Assembly: GCA_016720345.1 (NCBI GenBank)
Contig: JADKKV010000005.1
Location: forward strand, 248,001-312,000
DNA length: 64,000 nt
Reading direction: 5' to 3'
Source: Thermomonas sp.
GTDB taxonomy: Bacteria; Pseudomonadota; Gammaproteobacteria; Xanthomonadales; Xanthomonadaceae
This document shows, piece after piece, positions 7,422 to 17,272 of the stretch. The number at the start of each line of letters is the position of its first letter. Positions within the stretch are counted from its first letter, which is position 1. The translations under genes were made by a program, and so were the position numbers. The notes beneath the pieces were generated by a model. The model searched no databases and was not told the DNA's origin. It was given only the letters and a program-made list of their open reading frames with translations.

Positions 7422-7464
7422 TCTCGCGTCGCAGCAATCCAACCCCAACCCCAACGAGGCCACG

Positions 7465-8064
7465 ATGTCCCAGTCCGATACCAGCGTCACCCCGAACCCG
7501 CGTCCGCTGATCAACACCAAGGTCCCGGCGTTCAAGGCCAATGCCTACAGGAACGGCGCCTTCATCACCGTGTCCGACGACGACCTCAAGGGCAAGTGGT
7601 CGGTGCTGATCTTCATGCCGGCTGCGTTCACCTTCAATTGCCCGACCGAGATCGAGGACGCCGCCGACCATTACGCCGAGTTCCAGGCGATGGGCGCCGA
7701 GGTCTACATCGTCACCACCGACACCCATTTCAGCCACAAGGTGTGGCACGAGACCTCGCCGGCCGTCGGCAAGGCCCGGTTCCCGCTGGTCGGCGACCCG
7801 ACCCACCGCCTGACCCGCGCGTTCGGCGTGCACATCGACGAAGACGGCCTGGCCCTGCGCGGCACCTTCATCGTCAACCCGGACGGCGTGGTCAAGACCA
7901 TGGAAGTCCACGACAACGCGATCGCCCGCGACGTCAAGGAAACCGTGCGCAAGCTGAAGGCCGCCAAGTACGTGGCCGAGCACCCGAACGAGGTCTGCCC
8001 GGCCAAGTGGAACGACGGCGCCAAGACCATCAAGCCGTCGCTGGACCTGGTCGGCAAGATCTGA
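7465..8064 (+). CDS. ahpC: Alkyl hydroperoxide reductase subunit C (peroxiredoxin)
   Basis: 199 residues from the ATG at 7465, after an AACGAGG ribosome site; an in-frame ATG at 7369 overlaps the OxyR site and promoter and is rejected. A typical 2-Cys peroxiredoxin that reduces H2O2 and organic hydroperoxides. The peroxidatic Cys is at ~59 in PAAFTFNCPTEIED, and the resolving Cys at ~178 in EVCPAKW. TDTHFSHKVWHE and LRGTFIVNPDG are conserved AhpC segments. It is recycled by AhpF, encoded next, and probably activated by OxyR through the upstream site. Confidence 0.96.
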   Translation: MSQSDTSVTPNPRPLINTKVPAFKANAYRNGAFITVSDDDLKGKWSVLIFMPAAFTFNCPTEIEDAADHYAEFQAMGAEVYIVTTDTHFSHKVWHETSPAVGKARFPLVGDPTHRLTRAFGVHIDEDGLALRGTFIVNPDGVVKTMEVHDNAIARDVKETVRKLKAAKYVAEHPNEVCPAKWNDGAKTIKPSLDLVGKI

Positions 8065-8107
8065 CCACCGCTGCACGCGGCGTTCCTGTCCGTCGCGCGC
8101 AGCCCGC

Positions 8108-8132
8108 CCCTCTCCCCGTCACGGGGAGAGGG
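8108..8132. terminator. Strong hairpin between ahpC and ahpF
   Basis: An 11-bp perfect stem (CCCTCTCCCCG / CGGGGAGAGGG) with a TCA loop lies 43 nt after the ahpC stop, within a 159-bp gap. Such a structure could attenuate or stabilise the ahpC end so that AhpC is made in excess of AhpF. The rest of the gap is GC-rich with a weaker GGCCA/TGGCC pairing and no ORF. Confidence 0.5.
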
Positions 8133-8223
8133 CTCCGGCCAGCCCCCTGCGGGCGGTTGGCCGCAGCCCTTTCCCGCATCCGGCCGCGCGCCGCGCGCCG
8201 CCCAGCCTTGCCCGAGGATCCCC

Positions 8224-9810
8224 ATGCTCGACCAGGACCTGAAGACCCAGCTCGCCGCCTACCTCGAGAAGCTGCAGCAGCCGATCGAACTGGTGGCCTC
8301 GCTTGACGACTCCGACGCCGCCCGCGAACTGGACGCGTTGCTTGCCGACATCGCCGCGCTGTCGCCGATGATTTCGCGCGCGGCCGGCAATGACCCGCGC
8401 ACGCCCTCGTTCCTGATCCGCCGCACCGGCAGCGACGTGCAGGTCGGCTTCGCCGCGATCCCGCTGGGCCACGAATTCACCTCGCTGGTGCTGGCCCTGC
8501 TGCAGGTGGGCGGGCATCCGGTGAGGATCGACGCGGCGCTGGCCGCGCAGGTGCGCGCGCTGCCCGGCGACTACGCCTTCGAAACCTACATGTCGCTGCA
8601 TTGCCAGAGCTGCCCGGACACCATCCAGGCGCTCAATGCGATGAGCGTGCTGAACCCGCGGATCAAGCATGTCGCGATCGACGGCGCGCTGTTCCAGGCC
8701 GAAGTCGAAGCGCGCGAGATCCTGTCGGTGCCGACGATCTACCTCAACGGGCAACCGTTCGATGCCGGCCGCATGAGCATCGAGCAGATCGTGGCCAGGC
8801 TGGATACCGGCGCCGCCGCGCGCGCGGCCGCAGCGCTGCACGATGTCGCGCCCTACGACGTGCTGGTTGTCGGCGGCGGCCCGGCCGGTGCCGCCGCGGC
8901 GATCTACGCCGCGCGCAAGGGCATCCGCACCGGCCTGCTGGCCGAGCGTTTCGGCGGCCAGGTGCTGGATACCATGGCGATCGAGAACTTCCCCTCGGTC
9001 GAATACACCGAAGGCCCGAAGCTGGCGGCGTCGCTGGAGGCGCACGTGCGCAGCTACGGCGTGGAACTGGTGACCTCGCAGCGGGCCAAGGCCCTGCAGC
9101 CGGCGGCGGCCGAGGGCGGGATGGTCGGCATCGAACTCGACAGCGGCGCCACCCTGCGCGCGAAGACCGTGGTGCTCGCCCCGGGCGCGCGCTGGCGGCA
9201 GACCGGCGTGCCCGGCGAGGCCGAATACCGCAACAAGGGCGTCACCTACTGCCCGCACTGCGATGGCCCGCTGTTCAAGGGCAAGCGGGTGGCGGTGATC
9301 GGCGGCGGCAATTCCGGCGTGGAAGCGGCGATCGACCTGGCCGGCATCGTCGAGCACGTCACCCTGCTCGAGTTCGACGGCAGGCTGCGCGCCGACGAGG
9401 TGCTGCAGCGCAAGCTTTACAGCCTGCCCAACGCCAGCGTGCACGTGAACGCGCAGACCACCGAATTCGTCGGCGATGGCAGCAAGCTGCAGGCGCTGCG
9501 CTATACCGACCGTGGCACCGGCGCCAGCCACCAGGTCGAGGTCGCCGGCGTGTTCGTGCAGATCGGCCTGCTGCCCAACAGCGAATGGCTGCAGGGCGCG
9601 GTGCAGCTCAGCCCACGCGGCGAGATCGTGATCGACGACCGCGGCCACACCGACCTGCACGGCGTGTTCGCCGCCGGCGACGCCACCACCGAGCCGTACA
9701 AGCAGATCGTGGTGGCGATGGGCGCCGGCTCCACCGCGGCGCTATCGGCCTTCGATTTCCTGATCCGCCACTCGACCCCGGCGGATGCGCCGGCGGCGAA
9801 TGCGGCCTGA
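8224..9810 (+). CDS. ahpF: Alkyl hydroperoxide reductase subunit F
   Basis: 528 residues. A flavoprotein disulfide reductase that passes electrons from NADH to AhpC. The N-terminal double-thioredoxin-fold domain carries the CxxC motif in [10 protein letters not shown] (~residue 129). The thioredoxin-reductase-like domain begins near residue 213 with the FAD loop [19 protein letters not shown]. It continues through the second redox centre [13 protein letters not shown] and the NADH-binding [17 protein letters not shown], and closes with [15 protein letters not shown]. Length and order fit AhpF well. Encoded between ahpC and oxyR. Confidence 0.96.
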   Translation: MLDQDLKTQLAAYLEKLQQPIELVASLDDSDAARELDALLADIAALSPMISRAAGNDPRTPSFLIRRTGSDVQVGFAAIPLGHEFTSLVLALLQVGGHPVRIDAALAAQVRALPGDYAFETYMSLHCQSCPDTIQALNAMSVLNPRIKHVAIDGALFQAEVEAREILSVPTIYLNGQPFDAGRMSIEQIVARLDTGAAARAAAALHDVAPYDVLVVGGGPAGAAAAIYAARKGIRTGLLAERFGGQVLDTMAIENFPSVEYTEGPKLAASLEAHVRSYGVELVTSQRAKALQPAAAEGGMVGIELDSGATLRAKTVVLAPGARWRQTGVPGEAEYRNKGVTYCPHCDGPLFKGKRVAVIGGGNSGVEAAIDLAGIVEHVTLLEFDGRLRADEVLQRKLYSLPNASVHVNAQTTEFVGDGSKLQALRYTDRGTGASHQVEVAGVFVQIGLLPNSEWLQGAVQLSPRGEIVIDDRGHTDLHGVFAAGDATTEPYKQIVVAMGAGSTAALSAFDFLIRHSTPADAPAANAA

Positions 9811-9831
9811 CCTCGGACCGGACCTGCACGA

Positions 9832-10737
9832 ATGAACCTGCGCGACCTGAAATACCTCGTCGCGCTGGCCGACCTGCGCCACTTCGGCAAGGCCGCCGAC
9901 GCCTGCTTCGTCAGCCAGCCCACGCTGTCGACCCAGATCCGCAAGCTGGAGGACGAACTCGGGGTGGCGCTGGTCGAACGCGCGCCGCGCAAGGTGATGC
10001 TGACCGCCGCCGGGCAGGACGTGGTGCTGCGCGCGCGTCGGATCGTGGCCGAGGTCGAGCAGATGAAGGAGTCGGCGCGGCGCAGCCGGGACCCGGAATC
10101 CGGCTCCATGCGGCTTGGCGTGTTCCCGACCCTCGGCCCGTACCTGCTGCCGCACATCGTGCCGCAGCTGCGCGAGCGCTTCCCGCAACTGGAACTGCTG
10201 CTGGTGGAGGAGAAGAGCGACGTGCTGCTGCAGCGCCTGCGCGACGGCAAGCTGGACGCCGCGCTGCTGGCATTGCCGGTGCACGACGAGCAGTTGCACG
10301 CGGAGCTGCTGTTCGAGGAGCCGTTCGTGTTCGCGGCGCCGCAGCGGCACCCGCTGGCGGCGCGGGCCTCGGTCTCGATGGCGCAACTGTCCGACGAGAC
10401 CCTGCTGCTGCTGGAGGACGGCCACTGCCTGCGCGACCAGGCGCTGGACGTGTGCCGGTTGTCCGGCGCCAACGAGAAGTCCGGCTTCCGCGCCACCAGC
10501 CTGGAGACCCTGCGGCAGATGGTAGCCGCAGGCGTTGGCGTGACCCTGCTGCCGGCGCTGTCGGTGCATGCGCCGGTCGCGCAGCCGCCGAACATCCGCG
10601 TGGTTCCGTTCCGCAAGCCCGCCCCGAGCCGCAGGATCGCGCTGGTCTGGCGCAAGTCTTCGGCGCTGGACGGCTTCCTGCACACCCTGGCCGATGCCAT
10701 CGGCCCGCTGGCACGGGCACAATTGCCGGCACTTTGA
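9832..10737 (+). CDS. oxyR: Hydrogen peroxide-inducible LysR-type regulator OxyR
   Basis: 301 residues. An N-terminal winged helix (MNLRDLKYLVALADLRHFGKAA ... SQPTLSTQIRKLE) is followed by a LysR substrate domain. Decisive evidence is the redox pair in LEDGHCLRDQALDVC: by count these are Cys199 and Cys208, the same numbering as E. coli OxyR, whose disulfide activates the protein. The gene follows ahpF by 21 nt, and an OxyR-like site precedes ahpC, indicating control of its own cluster. Confidence 0.95.
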   Translation: MNLRDLKYLVALADLRHFGKAADACFVSQPTLSTQIRKLEDELGVALVERAPRKVMLTAAGQDVVLRARRIVAEVEQMKESARRSRDPESGSMRLGVFPTLGPYLLPHIVPQLRERFPQLELLLVEEKSDVLLQRLRDGKLDAALLALPVHDEQLHAELLFEEPFVFAAPQRHPLAARASVSMAQLSDETLLLLEDGHCLRDQALDVCRLSGANEKSGFRATSLETLRQMVAAGVGVTLLPALSVHAPVAQPPNIRVVPFRKPAPSRRIALVWRKSSALDGFLHTLADAIGPLARAQLPAL

Positions 10738-10753
10738 TCGCGGGCGTTTTTCG

Positions 10754-11398
10754 ATGCCGGGTGCGCGTACTTCGCTCGCCGTGTTGACCCTGGTCTGCGT
10801 GCTGGTCTGGTGGCAGGCGACGCGCCCGGCCACCACGCCCGCCACGACTGCTGCCGGCAGTGCGGCCACGCGTGGTTGCCCACTGCCTCCCCGCATCCAG
10901 CCGGGTGACCCGCCACTGCAGACGCCGGTGCCGGGGGGCATGGCCCTGCCGGCGATCGGCGATGCGAGGTTGCAGCCCCTGGCGGGGTTCAGCATCCAGG
11001 CGCGCGTGCTCGGCCGCGAGGACTACCGCCTGGGCCGCGAAGCGGAATTCTCGCCCACCGACCTCGCGCTGGGCTGGGGCCGGATGACCGAGGACGCGGT
11101 GCTGTCGCACCTGCAGATCAGCCAGTCCTCGCGCTGGTACCGCTACCGCTGGAACGACGCGCCGCCGATCCCGCTGCAGGAGATCATCCGCAGCAGCGCC
11201 AACATGCACATGATCCCGGCCGACGACGCGGTCGCCGCCGCGCTGCGCCGGATCGAACGCGGCGACCGCGTGCGCATCGACGGCTGGCTCGTGCAGGTCG
11301 AGGGCGAAGACTGGCGCTGGCGCAGTTCGCTGACCCGCGACGACAGCGGCGGTGGCGCCTGCGAACTGGTTTACGCGTGTTCGATCACGCCGGAGTGA
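10754..11398 (+). CDS. Hypothetical exported or membrane-anchored protein
   Basis: 214 residues from the ATG at 10754. An N-terminal signal or anchor segment (TSLAVLTLVCVLVWW, ~residues 6-20) precedes a Thr/Ala/Pro-rich linker. A domain of ~170 residues follows, with FSIQARVLGREDYRLGREAEFSPTDLALGWGRM, SQSSRWYRYRW and RIERGDRVRIDGWLVQVEG. Three Cys residues (GCPLPP, ACELVYACS) could form disulfides. No family was recognised with certainty; the strand-rich RVRIDGWLVQVEG part recalls nucleic-acid-like or SH3-like barrels, but this is weak. It follows oxyR by 16 nt with no clear ribosome site and converges with the DMT permease. Confidence 0.7.
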   Translation: MPGARTSLAVLTLVCVLVWWQATRPATTPATTAAGSAATRGCPLPPRIQPGDPPLQTPVPGGMALPAIGDARLQPLAGFSIQARVLGREDYRLGREAEFSPTDLALGWGRMTEDAVLSHLQISQSSRWYRYRWNDAPPIPLQEIIRSSANMHMIPADDAVAAALRRIERGDRVRIDGWLVQVEGEDWRWRSSLTRDDSGGGACELVYACSITPE

Positions 11399-11410
11399 CG
11401 CACGCGGCGG

Positions 11411-12331
11411 TCAAGGCTCGTCGGCGACGGTCACGCTGCGCGACTTCATCCCCGCCACGAAGATCCCGGCCAGGCTGACCACCAGCCCCAGCCATTGCCG
11501 CGGCGAGGTGGGCAGGTCGAACAGGGCGACGTCCAGCAGGTAGGCCACGATCGGCTGCGCCAGCAGCAACAGCCCCGCCAGCGCCACCGGCAGGGCCACC
11601 ATCGCCCGCGAGATCAGCACCCAGCTCAGGCAATGGCCGACTGCAGCCAGCACCAGCAAGACGCCCCAGGCACGCAGGTCGGGCGGGGTGAACGCGCTGC
11701 CCTCGGCCCACCCCATCAGCCCCAGGCACAGCGCGCTGCCGAACGCGGCGATGCACAGCACCTGCTCCACCGGCGCGCGCGCCTTGGCGGCCGCCGCCAC
11801 GCCCTGCGAGCGCTTGATGCCGATGTTGTAGACCGCGTACGCAAGCCCGGTCGCCAGCCCCAGCCACACGCCCCATCGGTAGTCCGCCGGCAGGCTGGCC
11901 CAGTCGCCGCCGAGCATCAGCCACAGCCCGAAGAACGCCAGCAGCACGCCGCAGGCGAAGCGCAGTCCGAGGGGTTCGCGGAACAGCAGCACGCCGGCCA
12001 GGGCCATGAAGAACACCTGCGCATTGGCCAGCAGGGTCGCAAGGCCGGGCCCGACCAGCAGGATGCTCCGGTGCCACAGCCACAGGTCGATGGCGAACGC
12101 CAGCGCCGGCACCGCGCACCACCACCAGGCCCGGCGCGACAGCGGTTGCCAGCCATGCCGCGCCAGCACCAGCGCGCCCAGCATCAGCCCGGCCAGCAGC
12201 ATCCGCCAGAACGCGACCGCGGTCGGTGGCATCCCCGCCAGCCGCACCATCAAGCCGTTGGTGCCGATGATCGCGGCGCCGACCAGCAACTGCGCGATGG
12301 CCGCCTCGCGCGCGCGCGCCGCCGCGGTCAT
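11411..12331 (-). CDS. EamA/DMT-family permease
   Basis: 306 residues with about ten hydrophobic helices in two EamA repeats, as expected for drug/metabolite transporters of the inner membrane. The first repeat starts AIAQLLVGAAIIGTNGLMVRLAGMPPTAVAFWRM; the second ends LLLLAQPIVAYLLDVALF ... WLGLVVSLAGIFVAG, the typical EamA C-terminus. The ATG overlaps the stop of the upstream DUF2007 gene by 4 bp. Substrate unknown. A longer reading frame extends upstream but is antisense to other genes. Confidence 0.85.
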   Translation of the reverse strand: MTAAARAREAAIAQLLVGAAIIGTNGLMVRLAGMPPTAVAFWRMLLAGLMLGALVLARHGWQPLSRRAWWWCAVPALAFAIDLWLWHRSILLVGPGLATLLANAQVFFMALAGVLLFREPLGLRFACGVLLAFFGLWLMLGGDWASLPADYRWGVWLGLATGLAYAVYNIGIKRSQGVAAAAKARAPVEQVLCIAAFGSALCLGLMGWAEGSAFTPPDLRAWGVLLVLAAVGHCLSWVLISRAMVALPVALAGLLLLAQPIVAYLLDVALFDLPTSPRQWLGLVVSLAGIFVAGMKSRSVTVADEP

Positions 12332-12591
12332 GCCGGCACGGTGCCGGGAAGGTCGTCTTCGTCGTCCAGTGCCTGCAGCGGCTCGCCCAGCTGCAGCGCT
12401 TCCACCACCTCGCGCGCGGCCGGCACGCAGTCGTCCGGCACCATCACCGCGACCAGGCCGAACACGCCCAGCTCGCCCATGCCGCCGGTCAGCGCCTCCC
12501 CGCGCACCCATGCCGGCAGGCCGGCATGCTCCAGCGCCTGCCGCACCAGGTGCGCATCGATCACATTGGCGGCTTCGTAGACGACGCGCAT
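12328..12591 (-). CDS. DUF2007-type putative signal-transducing protein
   Basis: 87 residues beginning MRVVYEAANVIDAHLVRQALEHAGLPAWVRGEAL, the usual DUF2007 pattern of a beta strand followed by a helix and a Gly-rich turn. It continues with LVAVMVPDDCVPAAREVVEAL and an acidic tail. Proteins of this family resemble the PII/ACT-like ferredoxin fold, but no activity is established. It is cotranscribed with the DMT permease through an ATGA overlap and diverges from glnS. Confidence 0.8.
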   Translation of the reverse strand: MRVVYEAANVIDAHLVRQALEHAGLPAWVRGEALTGGMGELGVFGLVAVMVPDDCVPAAREVVEALQLGEPLQALDDEDDLPGTVPA

Positions 12592-12653
12592 CGCGGGCTT
12601 CAGGCGGGGGATGCGGCGATGCTGCCATACCGCGGCCGCCACCGCGCGTCCGT

Positions 12654-12659
12654 TAGAAT
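12654..12659 (+). promoter_or_regulatory. Putative -10 box (TAGAAT) for glnS
   Basis: TAGAAT sits 28 nt before the GTG at 12688, allowing a ~22-nt leader. The in-frame ATG at 12658 overlaps this box, so it is unlikely to be the start. Confidence 0.45.
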
Positions 12660-12687
12660 GCGGGTCCGTTCCTGCAAGCGTCCCCAC

Positions 12688-14444
<1,757 letters not shown>

Positions 14445-14445
<1 letters not shown>

Positions 14446-15020
14446 TGCTGTATGCGCAGGTCCACCTGACGCTGCCGGCCTGGGTGCACGACGCGGTCGA
14501 CACCGCGCGTGACTATCCCTCCGACGCGGACAAGGTCGGGCTTGCGATCGCGCTGTCCAGGCAGAACATCGAGGCGCAGTCGGGTGGTCCGTTCGGCGCC
14601 GCCGTGTTCGGCCCGGATCACCGGGTGATCGCGGTCGGCGTGAACCGGGTGCTGGCGCATGCCTGCTCGGTCGCGCATGCGGAAATGATGGCCTGCATGC
14701 TGGCGCAGGGCCGCACCCAGCGCCCGCGCCTGAACCGCGATGCCGGAGGCGCGACGGTCGGCCCGATCACCCTCGCCTCCTCGTCGCAACCGTGCTGCCA
14801 GTGCTACGGCGCCACCGTCTGGGCCGGCATCGACCGCCTGCTGATCGGCGCCCGCGCCGAGGACGTGATGGCGCTGACCGAATTCGACGAAGGCCCGCTG
14901 CCGGCGGACTGGGTGGGCGAACTCAATGCGCGCGGGATCGAGGTGGTGCGCGACATCCAGCGTGATGCCGCCTGCGCGGTGCTGCGCGCGTATGGCGAAC
15001 TGGGCGGGCAGCGCTATTGA
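14445..15020 (+). CDS. Nucleoside/base deaminase (cytidine deaminase-like fold)
   Basis: 191 residues. The zinc-binding signature of the CMP/dCMP and guanine deaminase superfamily is present: HAEMM (His ligand plus catalytic Glu) at about residue 77, and a PCCQCYGATVWAGIDRLLIGA segment providing the PCxxC cysteines. GGPFGAAVFGPDHRVIAVGVNRV matches the first strands. This spacing resembles guanine deaminase and related purine/pyrimidine deaminases rather than tRNA deaminase TadA, but the substrate cannot be fixed from sequence. It overlaps glnS by one base and rlmM by about 29 bp. Confidence 0.85.
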
Positions 15021-16059
15021 CGGCCTGCTCTGCTATTGCCGGGCCGGCTTCGAGCCGGAACTCGCCGGCGAACTGACCGAGCGCGCCGCGCAGGCCGGCT
15101 TTGCCGGCTATGCGCGCACCGAGCGCAACACCGGGCACGTGCTGTTCGTGTGCGACGACGCCGACGCGCTGTCGCGTTCCCTTCCATGGTCCACCTTGAT
15201 CTTCGCGCGGCAGAAGCTGCGCCTGTTCGCCGACCTGGCCGCGCTGGACCCGCGTGACCGCATCGCGCCGATGCTGGCCGCGCTGCCAGCGGACATCCGC
15301 TATGGCGAACTGGTGATGGAGCATCCGGATTCGGATTCGGGCAAACCGATGGCCGGCCTGGCCCGCAGCCTGGGCAATGCGCTGCGCCCGGCATTGCGCA
15401 AGGCCGACGTGCTGACCCGCGAAGACAACCCGCGCCTGCAACGGCTGCATGTCTGCCTGCTGGACGGCGACCACGCCCTGCTCGCCAGCAGCGAGCCGGA
15501 AGACAGCGCGCCGTGGCCGCTCGGCATCCCGCGCCTGCGCATGCATGCGGATGCGCCGTCGCGTTCCGCGCTGAAGCTGGAGGAAGCATTGCTGGTGCTG
15601 CTGGACCAGCGCGAACGCGAATCCCTGCTGCGCGACGGCATGCGCGCGGCCGACCTCGGCGCCGCCCCCGGCGGCTGGACCTGGGTGCTGACCCGGCAGG
15701 GCCTGCGCGTGCAGGCGGTCGACAACGGCCCGCTGCGCCAGCACGTGCTGGATTCGGGACGGGTCGAACACCTGCGCGCCGACGGCTTCAGCTGGCAGCC
15801 GCAGCAGCCGCTGGACTGGATGGTCTGCGACATGGTCGAACAACCGCGCCGCGTCGCCGAACGGATGGCCACCTGGCTGCGCGAGGGCTGGTGCCGGCAC
15901 ACCATCTTCAACTTGAAGCTGCCGATGAAGAAGCGCTGGCAGGAAACCCGGCTGTGCCTGGACCTGTTCGCCCAGCAGGCGGACAAGTCGCTCACGATCC
16001 GCGCCAAGCAGCTCTACCACGACCGCGAAGAGATCACGGTGTTCGCGACCTCGCGCTGA
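14992..16059 (+). CDS. rlmM: 23S rRNA (cytidine-2498 2'-O) methyltransferase RlmM
   Basis: 355 residues if read from the ATG at 14992. Homology starts at LLCYCRAGFEPELAGEL, so a start a few codons later is possible, but no better codon is visible. RlmM methylates the ribose of C2498 in the peptidyl transferase centre. An N-terminal THUMP-like region is followed by a Rossmann methyltransferase domain with ADLGAAPGGWTWVLTRQG (SAM loop), DWMVCDMVEQP and FNLKLPMKKRW (catalytic Lys). The near-unbroken match to xanthomonad RlmM makes the call secure. Convergent with the following FAD monooxygenase. Confidence 0.94.
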   Translation: MANWAGSAIDGLLCYCRAGFEPELAGELTERAAQAGFAGYARTERNTGHVLFVCDDADALSRSLPWSTLIFARQKLRLFADLAALDPRDRIAPMLAALPADIRYGELVMEHPDSDSGKPMAGLARSLGNALRPALRKADVLTREDNPRLQRLHVCLLDGDHALLASSEPEDSAPWPLGIPRLRMHADAPSRSALKLEEALLVLLDQRERESLLRDGMRAADLGAAPGGWTWVLTRQGLRVQAVDNGPLRQHVLDSGRVEHLRADGFSWQPQQPLDWMVCDMVEQPRRVAERMATWLREGWCRHTIFNLKLPMKKRWQETRLCLDLFAQQADKSLTIRAKQLYHDREEITVFATSR

Positions 16060-16069
16060 GGCCCGCGAT

Positions 16070-17272
16070 CTAGACCCCGGCGGCGTGCCTCCACAACGCC
16101 CGCGACAGCGGCGGCAGCTTTCCGGCGAAGCCCAGCGCATGCCCGCGCAGCAGCGTTGGCCATGGCGCATCGTTGCTGTAGGCGTGGTTGATCGCCTCGA
16201 ACGCGAGCGCGTTCACCGCGTTCTCGCTCTTGCGCGTGCGCGCCCAGCGCGCGAGCCGCTGCGGCGATGCGAAATCGGCGCCACGTGCCGCCGCATCGCC
16301 AACCAGGCGACGCAACGCAGCGACATCGCGCAGGCCCAGGTTGACGCCCTGCCCGGCGAGCGGATGCACCGCGTGCGCAGCGTCGCCGACCAGCAGCACC
16401 CGGCCGCTGAAGTAGGTTTCCGCCAGTTGCCGCCGCAGTGGAAACGCCGCGCGCGCGGACAGCAGGCGCATGGTTCCGAGCTCGCCACCAAATGCATCGC
16501 CCAGTTCGCGCGCGAAGCCGGCTTCGTCGATGCCGCCGAGGCGCTCCGCCTCCGCATCCGGCAAGGTCCAGACGATGGAGCCCAGGCGACCTTGCACGGA
16601 CGCGTCGCCGTCGTCGGCGAATGGCAGGAAGGCCACTGGCCCGGTCGGCAGGAAGCGTTGCCAGCAGGTGTCGCGGTGCGGCACGCCGCTTGCCACGAAC
16701 GCAACCACCCCCTTCTGCGCATAGTCGCGCCCGCGGGTGCCGATCCCGGCCATCCCGCGCAGCGCGGAGTTGGCGCCGTCGGCGGCGATCGCGACCTTCG
16801 CGTCCAGCGCCACGCCGTCATCCAGCTGCAGGCGCACGCCGGCCTCCGACTGCTCGACCGCCTCGATCCGCGCCGGGCAATGCAGGCGCACCCCGGCCGC
16901 CGGCAGCGCGTTCCACAGCGCGTCGACCAGCAGCCTGTTCTCCACGATCCATCCCAGTTGCCGCTGGCCAAGCGCATCCGCATCGAAGGCCAGCGCATCG
17001 CCGCCAGCCGCGTCCCACACGCGCATGCCGCGGTACGGCAGCGCCCGCGCCGCCAGCACCGGCTGCCACACCCCGAGATCATCGAGCAGGCGCGCATTGT
17101 CCGGGGCGAAGGCATACACGCGCAGGTCGCGCGACGCGGGTTGCCAGGCGGGTGGGCGCTTCGGCTCCACCAGCGCCACCTGCAGGCCTTCGCGCGCCAG
17201 CATCAGCGCGGTGCACGCACCGACCACGCCGCCACCGGCGACCACCGCATCCAGCCGGTGGCGGCGGTTCAT
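16070..17272 (-). CDS. UbiH/UbiF/VisC-family FAD-dependent hydroxylase
   Basis: 400 residues. Aromatic-ring hydroxylase of the COQ6/UbiH family, which adds hydroxyl groups to the ubiquinone precursor ring. The FAD-binding GxGxxG loop reads AVVAGGGVVGACTALMLAREG. The DG motif is IAADGANSALRGMAGI, and the GD motif is GRVLLVGDAAHAVHPLAGQGVNLGLRDVAAL. It is encoded right after ubiH with a 4-bp overlap, so the two act in the same pathway. It is most likely the UbiI/UbiF-type partner; which ring position it hydroxylates is not decidable here. Confidence 0.9.
   Translation of the reverse strand: MNRRHRLDAVVAGGGVVGACTALMLAREGLQVALVEPKRPPAWQPASRDLRVYAFAPDNARLLDDLGVWQPVLAARALPYRGMRVWDAAGGDALAFDADALGQRQLGWIVENRLLVDALWNALPAAGVRLHCPARIEAVEQSEAGVRLQLDDGVALDAKVAIAADGANSALRGMAGIGTRGRDYAQKGVVAFVASGVPHRDTCWQRFLPTGPVAFLPFADDGDASVQGRLGSIVWTLPDAEAERLGGIDEAGFARELGDAFGGELGTMRLLSARAAFPLRRQLAETYFSGRVLLVGDAAHAVHPLAGQGVNLGLRDVAALRRLVGDAAARGADFASPQRLARWARTRKSENAVNALAFEAINHAYSNDAPWPTLLRGHALGFAGKLPPLSRALWRHAAGV

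Noticed and set aside
7369-7464. N-terminal extension of AhpC from an upstream ATG
   Set aside because: It would be translated from DNA holding the OxyR-like site and promoter, and AhpC homology begins after 7465.
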